Shown in pieces: positions 1-12,552 of a DNA stretch of 64,000 nt. The notes under the pieces were generated by a model that saw only the letters and a list, made by a program, of their open reading frames with translations, had not been told where the DNA came from and searched no databases. The stretch is from Setaria digitata (taxonomy: Eukaryota; Nematoda; Chromadorea; Rhabditida; Setariidae). The stretch covers positions 1 through 64,000 of the forward strand of contig RCAB01000337.1 of assembly GCA_003640385.1 (NCBI GenBank). Direction: 5' to 3'. How positions within the stretch are numbered: position 1 is the first letter of the stretch; every line of letters starts with the position of its first letter. A program made the position numbers and the translations under genes.

Positions 1-1016
1 CCAACTTCTCATTACTTTTCTTTTTTTTCATGCTATTATTTGCTTCGAATGACATATGAAAAGGTATTATCATGCAACAACTCTACCAATTTCTCATTAT
101 TTAACTTATGAATTTTTTTTTTTCATTCCATGTGATATTGAACTTATGATGATTAAGTACAAATTACATTATCTTTTTTTATTATTGCTGTACTAAGGCA
201 AGAATATTTCCAATTAAAAAGTAGAAAAAAATGAAGCAAAATATACATTTATTGGTGAAACTAAGAATTTCAGAAGTTTTCTGCACCAGTTACTGTGAAA
301 GAATTTAACATCCCTTGTATTTTACGAAAATTTGTTTCCTCAGAAGTTGAAATTTCGTCTGAAAGCTAACATATATTTTGTGCGCAGAAACCACAGAAAT
401 TTGCAATTAATTTTGATTCCAGTTATTTGTTTACTTATTCATCCATTTATTTCTTTATTTATTTGTTCAGTTAACTGAGTTATTTATTTTGAAGCATTCT
501 ATAAAGAAATAAATTTTGAATCAAAAACAATTGAGTGGAATTTTCAAATGATTTTTTTTTATCCGTTCTTAGGATAGGAAAATTTTCTTATCTTATTAAT
601 TTAATTTTTTTTTTTTTTTTTGAGGGGAAGAAAGGGAAGTTGGAGCCTAAAAAGTTTGCTCATGCGAAATGCTAAAATTTAATAATAATTAATTGTTCAA
701 TTGTTAGACATATTTCATCAAAAAAAAAAAAAAAAATATTACCAGAAATCTTCGAAGCAAATATTAGAAGTAAACTAAACAGTGGTTCAAAATATTTTCT
801 TTATATGATAGAATAAAAAAGAAAAAATCGCAAATTATGGCCTTCATTTGTGTTTGAAGTGTAAGGCGATAATTTAATTAAAAGTTTTTGCAAACAAAGA
901 ATGGCTTAATATTTAATTTTCTCCTTTTATCGATTAGTTATTATTAATTGATAAATTATTATAATGTCAGTATTAGATCTGCTAATTGATAACATTTTAT
1001 CGCTTTATTCCTAGAA
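1..1016. other. 5' flank of the IFT54 gene, no gene seen
   Basis: AT-rich DNA with several poly-A and poly-T runs (for example near 610 and 720) and no coding-like open frame on either strand. It ends in a plausible spliced-leader acceptor (TATTCCTAG, AG at 1013-1014) just two bases before the ATG at 1017. Confidence 0.6.
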
Positions 1017-4000
1017 ATGCCTAAAATGTATGTCGATAAAACGAAGGAATTATTCGCAGACTTAATTCAACGTCCACCTCTCACTGATCAACTATTACAA
1101 CGACCGCCATTTCGTTTCTTGCATGATGTCGTTAAAGCTACAATTCAAAATACGGGTTTTTTAATGGTTTGTTTTGAAAAATATGAACTGATAGTTATCA
1201 TATCAGATTAGATTACTTTCATTTATCATTATGAAGAAATAATGATGGTTTGGCGGTGTTGGATTGGTTTTTATTCGAAACGCAGTAAATATTAACAAGT
1301 ATGGGGATTTATATTTTAAGGCATTGACCTTCAGGATTTAGTGCACTAGCGATAAAGTTCCATTGTATCCACAGGCTTCCTTTTGATGTTCAGTTGTATC
1401 GAGATTCAAATCAGGTGAAGTTTAGTGAGGTCCAGAACCTAAACTTAGATTAATCAGTCGCCAAATATCACATTTTCATTCGAAATTTATTCTGATGTTA
1501 AGAATATGGCCTAATCAAATTATGAAGTTAAATAGCATATAACTACTTATCAAATAAGAGAGCCAGAAAAAAAAACTTCTGGCCAATGACGTTGATTAGT
1601 TTACTTAAGCTGATAAAAGAAAAATCAATTAAGGAATGTTTAATCGAATTCTGAAAGTGATGAATTATGGCGCTTTTATAGGATAAATTTACCAGTGAGC
1701 AAATGGATGCATCAAATATTACTGATAAAACAGCAAAAACAATTTTTCTGAAGACACTAATCAAAGCACTGAACGATGACGGATCGTTGAAAGATGTAAA
1801 AGCTTCAAAAATAATAGCTGGAAAGGAACCTGAAATGACAAATTTGGTATGTATGCATGTTGAACTATTTATAAAGCGATTAATCGAAAATTAACATCAT
1901 AAATGATCAATTATACTTTTAAATCCATAAAAAAAGAAAACCTTTTGACCTTTATTCCATGCATGATTGCATATAAATTTTAACAAGTAAATTAAACACA
2001 ATTTTTGTCTCATTTTCCTTCAGAAAGTTTCAGTTTCATGCACTGGGATGAAGCGGGAGGAGAAAATGTTGAAACATTTTAGATGTTACAAAAATTAGCA
2101 ATTGATGCAGCAAAATTTCGTAATTCGAAGGTAAATGTAAAAGAAGAAAAGAAAGAGAAAAAAGTTCATAAAAAGGAACGTAGCAGTAAAAAAATGGAAA
2201 GAAGGAATAGTTCTAACGAAGGCAAGAAGGTTTTGGATTCTCACTTGTTTGTTTGATATTACGTTGGATTCTTCTTCATTTTTTAAATTTTTTGCGAAAA
2301 ATTATTGACTGTTAAAAGAGGAAAAGTGGAGAGAATAAGCCAACTAAGAACTAAAATTGGAAATAAAAAAAACGAAATTTTCAGAAAGAGAAGGAGGAAC
2401 GACATTCAAGTAAAGGTAAAGAGAAGAAAAACAAAGGTAGTGAAATTAAATCGAAGATAATAAAGCAAACTGATGACAGTAGTGGTGGAAGAAGAGGCTC
2501 TATTGATGAGGGACATTTTGAAGGTGCCGAACCAGAAGCACTGTCAGCCAAGATGGAGCAAAAAATTCAAGAGGTTCACACCGATCAGGAAGCATCAGGT
2601 TTCAAACATAAAAAGATACTTCGCAGTGTGTTGTTGGAATGCAGATAGTTCGGACTAGCATCTATTAAGAAATTGACACATCTAGATTTTTTATCAGCCT
2701 CATGAAATCAGTTATCTTGATATTCTTCTTCAGTCCCGTAATGAGGACAAATTTGGCAAAATTTCTTTTTTACTTCTTAAAAATTTGTCTTGGAAAATAA
2801 TTTCAGGAACAGCAAAGACAGAAGACAGCGGAATTGCTGAGAACGCATCAAGTGAAACTGAGCAACCTTTATTATCACCGGTATTAAAAGAACAGATACG
2901 GTTGGTGTGATCATTTTTGTTCCAGTTAAGATACAGTTTGTAATGAAATTCTTGAAAAATTTTATAAAACAATATTTGTTCTGCTAATTTCACATGAAGA
3001 GTTTAATTTCAGACTTTCAACGTCATCTGGGCGACCACGTACTTCAGCTGGTAGATTAGGTACTGCGGCAGCACGGCCACCACCTCCAAAACTTAAGAAG
3101 AAACAGGTAGCAGAAATTGAGAGAAAACCAGAACATGTAAGTATTTCTTCAAATAAAATAAATCAGACAAATAATTAATTTTATTCTTTGCAATAAGACG
3201 TACATGAACTACTTATCTTCCTAATTTTGCAGAATACAAGAAAGACAAATGGAGTAATTGTTGATGAAAGAAAGGAAAGTGATGAATATTTTATTGTAGA
3301 AGTTGAGCCATCATATGATCAAACTGATCAAGCCAATGCTGGCGAGGTGAGGTACCTTTCTCAAAAGAGAAAAAAAGAAATTAATATGGAAAAATCTACC
3401 TTTTTAATTCAGTTTTAATGAATTAACCTAGCAGTGCTAAGAACTTAATCAATTCTGCACTATTAACTTAATAATAAATTTTTATTATTATTACACTTAA
3501 TTAATTGTTGGGATTTAATTTCCTCTTCTTTTTTTTTTCTTTTTTTTAATCCAAAAAATTAACAATATTCTTAATGCAAGTATTATTTCTAATATTGATT
3601 ATTCCTGAACTTTCTGAAGTACACGACCATTTTTAGCTGAATGCTGAAGAGCACGGTGGTCTAGTACGAAAGATTCTCGAGACTAAAAAAGAGCTTGAAG
3701 AAAAAATAAGCAAAGAAGCGTACAATACAACTACCAGTGTATTTGATAAAAATGATCAAGCAAGATCACAAGAAAAGGTCTTATTTCACTTTTTAGTTGA
3801 CGTGAGCTCTTGTTGTTGGTAATATGCTTATTCTAGTTAAGACTAATGTGCCTCACCTCTTACGCTCAGATCTACATTTTAACTTAAATTGTAAAATTTC
3901 AATTAAAAAATTCAAGATCGATCTTAACTTTTTCTGGAGAAATTCGTCATTTTCAGTTAGCTAATCTACAAAGGATTATGCAGCAGATAACACAAACAAC

Positions 4001-4548
4001 GCATTTACTTGCCCGGCTACTTGACAACACCCAGGTTATCATCACTTATTTCGTAAAAAATTCTAATGCCGAGAAATTACTACAGAATAGGAGATACTGA
4101 CTGCTGTTAAGGTGATATGCAAATTAATGTCTGTTTGATATGTGGATTTTAGTGTTAATGATGTCAAACATAATTGGAGTTAAATTGAGGGACAAGTAAT
4201 TGCAATTAAGTGGCAAGAAACTATACATCAGAGAAGCAGTAATCATCTTGCATTATCTATGATAACTTATCACTAGATATTTATTTACAAATAATTAATT
4301 CTGACAGTTTTCAGGAAGATGCCGAAAATATGTTTAAAGAAATGGAAGAATGGCGTTCAGAAAGTACAAAAAATTTACGCGAGTTACGGGAACGAAAAGC
4401 AAATGTAGAAGGCTCATCGGAGAATCTGTTGCTTAGGTTAAATCAGTTAGATGAACAGATTAAAGAAGTTAAGAGAGCCATCGTTCAAACGAAAGCTAAC
4501 GTTATTGCAAATGAAGAGAAAATCCGACTTTTAATTAATAATATATGA
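1017..4548 (+). CDS. dyf-11: IFT54 / TRAF3IP1 (MIP-T3, DYF-11 type), intraflagellar transport protein
   Basis: IFT-B complex subunit that loads cargo for ciliary transport and contacts microtubules and tubulin. Ten exons: 1017-1166, 1682-1846, 2083-2229, 2385-2598, 2807-2900, 3013-3136, 3233-3346, 3637-3777, 3957-4034, 4315-4548, all phase-compatible, giving about 486 residues. The N-terminal calponin-homology-like region (residues 1-125) carries the family pattern RRPPL/KPPFR as QRPPLTDQLLQRPPFRFLHD, followed by a match to the AKPARIVAGHEPERTN segment (SKIIAGKEPEMTN). A Lys/Glu-rich linker follows, then a Pro/Arg patch (GRPRTSAGRLG), the acidic FIVEVEP motif, the hallmark HGGLVRKILETKK (about residue 341), and a C-terminal coiled coil ending near the ANVIANEEKI motif. 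The ATG sits directly behind an AG acceptor. The exon-10 end is odd: see the donor anomaly at 4543. Family assignment is secure; small exon-edge errors are possible. Confidence 0.9.
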
Positions 4549-4624
4549 GTTCTCGATTAATTTCATAATGTAATGTAAACAATATTTGTCTTTTTTTTTT
4601 CAGATAAATTTAACAGCATTTTAA
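4543..4624 (+). other. Apparent broken last intron of IFT54 (ATATGAGT donor, TTTCAG acceptor)
   Basis: At 4543-4550 the sequence reads ATATGAGT, one base from an ideal GTATGAGT donor. A strong T-run plus CAG acceptor follows at 4592-4603. Joining 4542 to 4604 would add the residues INLTAF and a stop at 4622-4624, closely matching the INLTS ending of vertebrate IFT54. As written, the exon reads one more codon and stops at 4546-4548. Confidence 0.6.
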
Positions 4625-7269
4625 CCATCAAACATTTTTAAAATTTGGACTCTTGCACTGACAGTACACAATTGGCTTGAACGAACAGATGAAGCAATTC
4701 TGTTTTAATCAAAATCAATTCGATCAGAAATTGCTTAAGTTTTAATTTGAGTAAAAGATTATTGTAAGTGAGCACGAGAAAATATTTGAAAAAAAAAAAA
4801 AAAAATTTCGACAAAAGGATAAATGGTTTTAAACTGATAAGCTAACGGATTTCTCAATAACATAACACAGTGCTGATTTTAATTACAAGTGCTTACCACT
4901 GAAAAAAAGTGAATTATTGCTCTGTGCTTTTCTTGGTGACCTCTTACATTTATTTGTACGAGACAAAAAAAAAAAAAAACAAATTAAACTTATAGACATG
5001 AATGAGTTATCGCTTCAGTTCGTAGGATTCTGTGAAAGGAAAAAGTAAATGCAATTTATTTCACACCACTTATGCTCATCCTAATGTACGACGTTGATTT
5101 TTACCAATTTAAAAATGTCGACAGAATTCGAAGAAAAAAGGTATTTCAAATATTACCTGGAATGGAAATAGCAGGTCATTTATAGAGTGTACTTTTTGCT
5201 ATCATCTGATGAACACATGCTTCCACGACTGTACTAAATTGATAAATTCTCGTTCTACGACAGACTTTTTAAATTCAATATGCGATCAAGTTTCACATCT
5301 GCAAATGAAATAATAGATATAACGCAACCAAATTTGGGGTATTGAAGTTCAAAAATAAAAAGGAATAAAACGACGTCGCATAAAATAAAGAAGAAGTTGG
5401 AGTTGTATAATGCAGATAACTTACCTGTTGCTCCACAATCATTTGATCGTTCTCAGTTCTCTCCTGTACACAGTGATATACTTTGCATTTATTAAATAAC
5501 CAGTTTATTAGTACTGAAGTTCGACAAATTCCGGGACAAATTAAAGTATTTCGAAATTCAAAAAGTAAGGTCAGAATGATTAAGACTTCGGAAATTTCAG
5601 AAATGAAACGATTAGTCCACGCTATGAGATGTAGCGACAAAAAATATTCGTATCTTAAATTAGTCATTTCTAGTAATGTGTGAAACGTAGTTCGAGAACC
5701 TCAAAGCATTAAGTGTAGAAAATCCCAACTGTAGCGCATTTGAATTCATCCCTTCTGTAATTATCTTAAAAGTTTTCCAATTAACTGAAATGATTTAGGT
5801 TCCAAGCATAAACTAGATGATGACATCGTCAAAAGCCTCCGTTTCGTTTGGATGGTGATAATGGCAATCTTCGATAAGATTCGAATTATGTTATTGATGG
5901 CGATAGGTTAAACTTTTACAAGTCATTTCTGAAAATGTTCACCATCTGGATATTAAGATAGCCTAATAGGAACAAAAAGAGAATTCAATTTATTAAATTT
6001 ACCGGAAATTCTAAAAACCTTCAACGACTTTCTTGCCCGATTGAATCGCTCTAAATTAAGCAAATAGATTAAACTGCAAAAAAGCTTAAGTGATGTTTAA
6101 AATTAGGTGACTACCAATTTATCAGTCTCATCCAGTCTAGATGTATCAATACCATATCACTATATTCATGCTATAAAAGAGATTTTTTTTTTTTTTACAA
6201 CAAACACTTCATACGAAGTTTTACCTGACTTACTTTACATCTTTAATGCCGAAGAAATTGAACAGATTCTTTAGAAACAAGATGTAAAACACTGATGTAA
6301 CTCTAAAACTCTAAAATAATCATACCTATATTATCACATAAAGTATTTGAAGCTAAGCAAGTAATATCATTATTTTTGAGCTTTTCAGACATTCGCCTAT
6401 CCAAGAAAGATGAATTAATTAACCAAATGAGTAATACTATTACACTACCAGTATTTATCACTGTTACGTTTCATTTATGAGACTCCCTCCATATGCTAAA
6501 CGTGCCAATATGCAATGCAAAAAAGAACAAGAAAAAAAAAAGTGAATAATTGTGCATAAAAGGTAAGGTAGATAAGAAATCCACGAATTTATCATATACA
6601 AATATATTTACATATTGATTGTTGTTAATTTTTCCTTTTTTTTTGCTTCTGTTTTTTTATAAATCAGTGTTAATTTTTGTAAGAGAGGTTGTAAACGATT
6701 AGGAGTGAGGTTACGTTCTGTTCCTTTCGAGATATCATTATGGAAAGAGGTTGAATTTAGTTTTCCCGCTTCCTTCGCATCCTTACCTCAACTGCTCAGT
6801 ATTGTTTGCCAATTTCAGGAATTCGAAGGAATTGATACAGTTGACTGAATGAATCTTTTACGATATTTTCCAATAATCCTACCTTTTCAAATAGAAAAAA
6901 CAATTTGAAAAGAATAATGAAAATGAACAGAATAATTAATATCTAAAAAATTTGAACCGACCTTCAGATCATGATCGGAGGGAGAGGTCGGGAGGTCACG
7001 AGATTCAGACGCATCCATAATTTTCTTTTTTCACTATTCCAAGCTGTTTGTTTGTCGTCTACGAAGTTGATTCGATCGTGCTCCACTGAGATGTTTGGTA
7101 GTGTCTGCCATAGGGCTTTCGTTACTTACGTTCACAGTATGACAAACAATAATGTGCTATTCTGGTGTACCTTATGATCATTTCATATCATGATTTATGT
7201 TACATCATAAACTGATAATGTGATAAGTGCCATATCATGATTATTACCATTATTGAAGTTGCTTATTTT
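4625..7269. other. Intergenic region between IFT54 and the TAB1-like gene
   Basis: About 2.6 kb of AT-rich DNA with poly-A and poly-T tracts and only short, low-complexity open frames on both strands. No conserved protein pattern, RNA gene or repeat family was recognised. Confidence 0.6.
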
Positions 7270-7293
7270 AGTTCTGCATTTCTTCTCTTAATA
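7270..7293 (+). promoter_or_regulatory. Likely spliced-leader acceptor and short 5' leader of the TAB1-like gene
   Basis: TTATTTTAG at 7263-7271 precedes the ATG at 7294 by 22 bases. The arrangement fits a trans-splice acceptor; this is inference from spacing only. Confidence 0.4.
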
Positions 7294-10200
7294 ATGGACG
7301 ATACAGCGGGATCCAAATCGCATTGGTATGATAAATTGTATGATGTATGCAAGTATTCCAATGGATATTCTGTTCCCGAAGCATTTTACGGATCCGGAAA
7401 AGTTATAACAGATGGGTATGGACAGCAGCATAAAACGTTTTCATACGTGTAAGTAAAATGCAATATGTAATAAGATACGTTATTTTGGAAAGAAATTTTC
7501 AAATTTATCACCGAATCAATAATGATAAATTGATGATATGAAAATGTTTTTATTTATAAAGCATTATTGCAATCAAAATTATTGTCACCTTTCATTTTCT
7601 TGTTCAGCCGTTTCTTCTAAACCGTCTAAACTTTCTCTTCATTATTTCCAAAATTATTTAGCCGTTAGATGCTAGCTGATCTAATTTTTACTTCCTTTAT
7701 ATATGGTTTTAAATAGAAGAATTACTATTGTTCTGTTCCCAGGAATCAAATTCCTTTAATAGTAAAACGACATATTAATTTTTCTCTTTTCTCTAAAACT
7801 TTCGCTGGTATGTGTTTCCTCATATCACTTCTGAAAAAAAGCTGTGTCGCATCTTGCAAGTAATATTAGTAAGTACGGCCAAGTGCCCCTAACCAACAGT
7901 TCATCACACAATATCACTCGAAACGCCAGAAAAATCTGATAATTGCTGGATCAAAAAAATGAAGTCAACTAGTTGACGAGAAAACTCTGCCAACTGAAAC
8001 TGTAGACTTATTTCAGCTTGTTCGAAAAAAGCTACATCCCTGTGGGAAAGTTATCTTTGCTAGGGACTTTCGGTTATCATAGGTTCGCCTAATACAATTT
8101 AATAATTTGGTTTATTCGGTGATGTTATATTCAGTACATAGAATTGCCATTTTTGATATGTTTTTAATTCTAAGGCATGTCTTTATTTTTAATATCTATG
8201 AATTTTCAAGAGCATGCAATCGCTTTCTTCCAGGCAATTCATCTCTTCAAATAAACTAATTTCAATTAAAACTTACAATTTGTGTAAGAATTAAAATATT
8301 TCAGGGATCAGCGCTCAGGGAGAACTGTTCGATTATATGGTATTATAGATCGGTATTCTCCTGGTGCAGATGCCGATTTTTTAATAAGTCAGATCGTCAG
8401 TGATATTTTGCCCTTCGATCGTACTACTGATCATGTATTGAACAATGATCCCAGCGACCGACAGGTTTGTCAGTATTAAATTTATCTTAATTATTTTATG
8501 TTTCCTATTCGAAAATTTAAAAGCAATTAATGCTTTCTATAAGCCACCATTCATACAATCAGTTAGCCTGTTAGCCATCTGTGAAATTGAAGTGCTTAGA
8601 TTAAGAGTTCCGATGTGGTAACCTGCGGTACTGGAAAAGTGACAAATGAGACAGTTGATAGAACTAAAAGTTAATGAAGATGAAAAACATATAAATGAAA
8701 GAGTTGCCTGTGTAGAAAAGAGCAGTTCACTCATTTTCTATTTGCTTCATGAAATCTGCATGATTGGAAGTATTAGAGTTGAGTGTCTTAGTATATTGCA
8801 AAAAAAAAAGCATACTAGTGTTTCGAGAATTCTTCATTCCTGAAAAGCTTGAGTTCTATTAATGTAAACTGCTTATTACGCTTATGGTGTTTAGATATAC
8901 TGCCTGCTGGATGAAGCACTTCGGAAGGTTTACAAAGTCGATCTGAATAGCAGTAGTGCATTTACACGCTCATACCGGGAAAGTGACTCACGTAGGTCAC
9001 CTGCTTCTTCAGGAAGCAGAATCGAGAACAATGGCATTCTACAGATGGGTGGTTTTCCATCTGGATCTTTAACGAATTATCCACATAGGTCACCTGGACC
9101 TTCAGTTAGCAGGTGTGAGAATAATGGCACTGTAGAAGTCAATGGCTTTCCACCTGGAAATTATACAAAAACTAATGGGGTAAATTTGCCAAACTTAGCA
9201 CCAATGAATCCGCCAATTACCGAAGCAGTAGCGCAGAGATTATCAGTGATGGAATTTCTCAATTTTTATAAGGATATCATTGAGCGAGTTGATCAAGCTG
9301 CAAATGCGGACGAGAGAAAGTATATGGAAATGACTAGAATGAATCAGGTTAATCCTTACGTTCCTGTGTTCAATCCTCCTAACGAAGGATATTTCCCGCA
9401 AACAGCTCCGGTTCAATATTCTATAGGAAATTCGTACATCGGAGTACCTCCACAGGATCATTATACCCATAAATCTACAAGACGAAGAAATTACTTTGGT
9501 GGTAGAAAACTTGTGGCTCGTAATACAACTCTGCCAACCATATCGGAATCAGCAGAAAAATGGTGGAATGAAGAGAGCGAAACCCTGATGTATCCTGAGC
9601 AGCAGCAGTACCGAGAACAGGAACAGAATCTTGAATTTCCAGATAACACAGTTTTACCACAAGCAGTGCCGCCAACATTTCAAAGAGCTCCTGTATTAAC
9701 TCCTATAGAATCTCCTCGTGTTGGTAATGACGAAGAGTTTCTGAAGGCAGTTGAGGAAATAGCTACTGATTTAGGCTACATAGAAAATAGTGCTTTTAGA
9801 GAGAACGGTGAAACAGCTAGCGTCAGGAGTGATGATAAGTATAGCAACACGGATTCCGACGATTCAGTTTCTTCATTCACAGCAGCAGCAATTGTTTTCA
9901 TCTACGGCAACAAAATGTTCATTGGTAGTATCGGTGATTCTAGGTAATCTGATTCATTTCTTTGACCTCACTTAAAGTAGTGAATTTATATCATAATAAA
10001 ATTGTGAAGTTGTGCTCGATTTTTCAACTTTTATTTTTTAAATTTTTCTGCTTTGTAATGGAAGCACATTCCGTCACTTTTTTTTGCCAGCGTCTCTCCA
10101 ATGTGAAATAAAATTATTTTGAACTAAATACCTGGTTTATTTTCCCTTTACCTCAGTACCTGGAATAGTTGCAATTTCATATAATCACTTTTCCTCAGTA

Positions 10201-12281
10201 AATTCAGCAAAACTCCTTGTAGATGTGTAAATGAATTTTTTGTTTCATTTTCTGTCATCAAGGAAGCGAAAATGTGATATATTTTCTACATATTATGAAA
10301 TAATAACCATTTTCACCGCATCGTATTCCAATATTTTCCATTTCTGCATGATACCTTTATCAGTCAGTTTTTTTTTTTCTTCATAATTTTAGTAAGGAGA
10401 ATGAATAAAGAATCTTTTATGGCAAACTGTATTTTTTAGGATTATTTTAATGCGTCAAAAATGCCATTATCTAGATGTGATGTATCTGAATGAACCGCCA
10501 CTTGCTTGGTATCCCGTAAGTTGAATTCTTTTTGTTAGCGATATTTATTACGAAGATGTTTTTAAAATTTTTAAAATGCTTGTTGAAATTCTGCTTTCCA
10601 ACTTTCAATTTTTCGATAATTTTTTGTTAACTTTTCAAGATACCACTTTTAATTTTTTCGTTTTAACATATCCTGTTATTACTTGAGATACAGCGTATAC
10701 TCACTGCTTCTTTCTGTAAGGTTAAATTGTTTCATCTTCAATTTCAGATTGCAGCAGCAAAAAATCCACATTTTAAAGCCAAGCGTTATATCTTGTTTCA
10801 AGAGCCAATCGTTCGTGGCGGATTTCTGGTAAGTTATACATTCTTTCAGTAATGGATTATTGTAAAATTAAAAAACAACCATTATGCTTTTCATGAATTT
10901 TTGAGAAACTCTTACCTTGTACTACAAATTTTAGATTAATGAATATTCCATTTTCCTTTTGATGTTCAATGATGGTGTCATTACAAATATGCTGAATGTG
11001 AATGAATATTACCGAACTTCCAATGAAGTAAACCGAAGTGCTGTCCAAATGGTCATCAAAATCATTGAAAAATATCCGTCATCGGGTTTGAATTTAACTT
11101 CGTATACATTTTATTTGTGACACATTTGTCAATACCGAGGAATAGTGAATATTGCTAAAATAACACTTTGAAAGATTTCAAAGCTAGATTAATTATGGCC
11201 GGGTTTGGAAATAATTCAGCATGAGATATTAAGAAAAGAGCTAATGTTATATCGTACTGATCATGAATTTTGGAAAATCCTTACCTGATACTACATATTT
11301 AGATCAATAGGACAGCTTTTCAATACACGAATGAATAACAGTTTAGTCAATGAACGAGCCATTGTCATAATTTGTGTGCAGGTGATGGTAGAAGTGAGAA
11401 TGAATGGATGAGCGGTTATTTTCGATCTTTTTATTTCTAGATATTGCGGAAAAATTTATAGCCCAAATTATGCATTGGTGCAATCGAAAATATTGGCCAT
11501 TCCAAAATTTAAACGGTGCTAAACGAGAGGGTATGTCATTTCTGTTTGCTGACCTGCGACAATTGATGCCAAAGCAACCTGATTATGGCCATCTGCTAAG
11601 GAAGTACCAGGCAAAGGTTTACTTAGTTTTGCGCTTTTAGCAAAGTTTAAAAACTTGTAACAGTGCTTTTGTCTTTTAATGTTTTCCTAGCACTGAATTT
11701 GTTTAATTACTACCAAACAAGTTTTTCCTTGCTAATTTAAAAAGTTAATCGCTCGTTTCTCATTGTGCAAACAGCACTCTCGATTTTAGAAGAGATATTC
11801 CAGTTTGATAGAAGTTGATAATACCTATCTTTGTGATTGATTTAGATGCACAAAGATTATATTTCAAGTGATGCTTCAGTGAGCCAGACTCTGAATAAAT
11901 TGCGAAGCTTTAATAAGAAGTACCTTAACCACTATCAGGCGCAGAAGTCACGAATTCGTCTTGATGGCCTGAATCTGCAAGAAATTTGTTCGATGACAAC
12001 AGCAAGAATTTTGATTTTTGGCAGCGATCTAGTAATTTCAGGGCACTTTGATATCAAAAGCAGAATCTTATCCAAAAATGGTTACCTTCTCGCAGCACTT
12101 GGAAGATGATGAGGAGACGATGAAGCACGCTTCATCGATGAACAAAGTATACGATATGCTGCAAGAAATATTTGACCGTGAGGAAAGTGAACGTCGGGCT
12201 CAGGAAAATCCATTGAAGGACAAAGCACTGGATGGAGAAACATGGGTGGTTGTCAGAAACTGTATAAAGGAAAGGGAATAA
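7294..12281 (+). CDS. tap-1: TAB1/TAP-1-like PP2C-fold pseudophosphatase (TAK1-binding adaptor)
   Basis: TAB1 proteins are catalytically dead PP2C folds that activate TAK1/MAP3K7 kinases. Exons: 7294-7448, 8305-8464, 8895-9943, 10440-10515, 10748-10828, 10935-11085, 11441-11616 and 11846 onward, phase-consistent up to 11846. The first strand block (RLYGIIDRYSPG) aligns with GVFNGYDG of TAB1 and lacks the GHGG metal motif. FIYGNKMFIGSIGDSR matches the central strand (true PP2Cs have VGDSR). FQEPIVRGGF followed by FLLMFNDGVITNML matches AEPEIHGAQ..GFLVLMSEGLYKAL, and a helix of matching length precedes REGMSFLF, where PP2C enzymes have DNMT. The 1,049-bp exon inserts roughly 300 polar, Pro/Ser/Asn-rich residues inside the fold. 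From 11846 the frame runs to a stop at 12107-12109, but a second coding-like frame (12042-12281) follows; see the decamer entry. The C-terminus is therefore uncertain, at about 703-757 residues. Confidence 0.65.
12032..12041 (+). other. Decamer GTAATTTCAG joining two coding frames of the TAB1-like gene
   Basis: The ten bases look like a donor fused to an acceptor. Upstream frame (exon from 11846) reaches ...FGSDL at 12031 in phase 0; downstream, a 79-codon acidic frame opens exactly at 12042 in phase 0 and runs to a stop at 12279-12281. Removing only these ten bases would restore one continuous frame. Ten bases is too short for a spliceosomal intron. Confidence 0.5.
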
Positions 12282-12483
12282 TGAATTTTATATTTTGTGA
12301 ATAATCCCGCAGCTTCTAGGAGATTTGCAGAACTCTTTCATTGTTATACAGCCTGTTTTGATTTATCTTCCTTGTCTTTCCAAATTACCTCCTTCTAAGG
12401 TTTATCATCATTATCTTCGTTGGATTCTGTTGTTATCTCTTCTTGCTAACATTTTCAAAAAAAAAAATCTGGTATTTTCTAAG

Positions 12484-12552
12484 GTGCTGGTACCAGATCC
12501 CAACAATGTACTACAAAGTCTTGAATATGAAAGCGTTTATGAAGCGGCTTAG
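12484..12552 (+). CDS. Possible alternative 3'-terminal exon of the TAB1-like gene
   Basis: A T-rich tract ending TTTTCTAAG precedes a 22-codon frame beginning VLVPDPNNVL and ending at TAG. It can be joined in phase 0 to a GT donor at 12246 (after the codons for ETW at 12237-12245). The unspliced alternative continues ETWVVVRN and stops at 12281. Which end is used cannot be decided from sequence. Confidence 0.3.
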   Translation: MLVPDPNNVLQSLEYESVYEAA

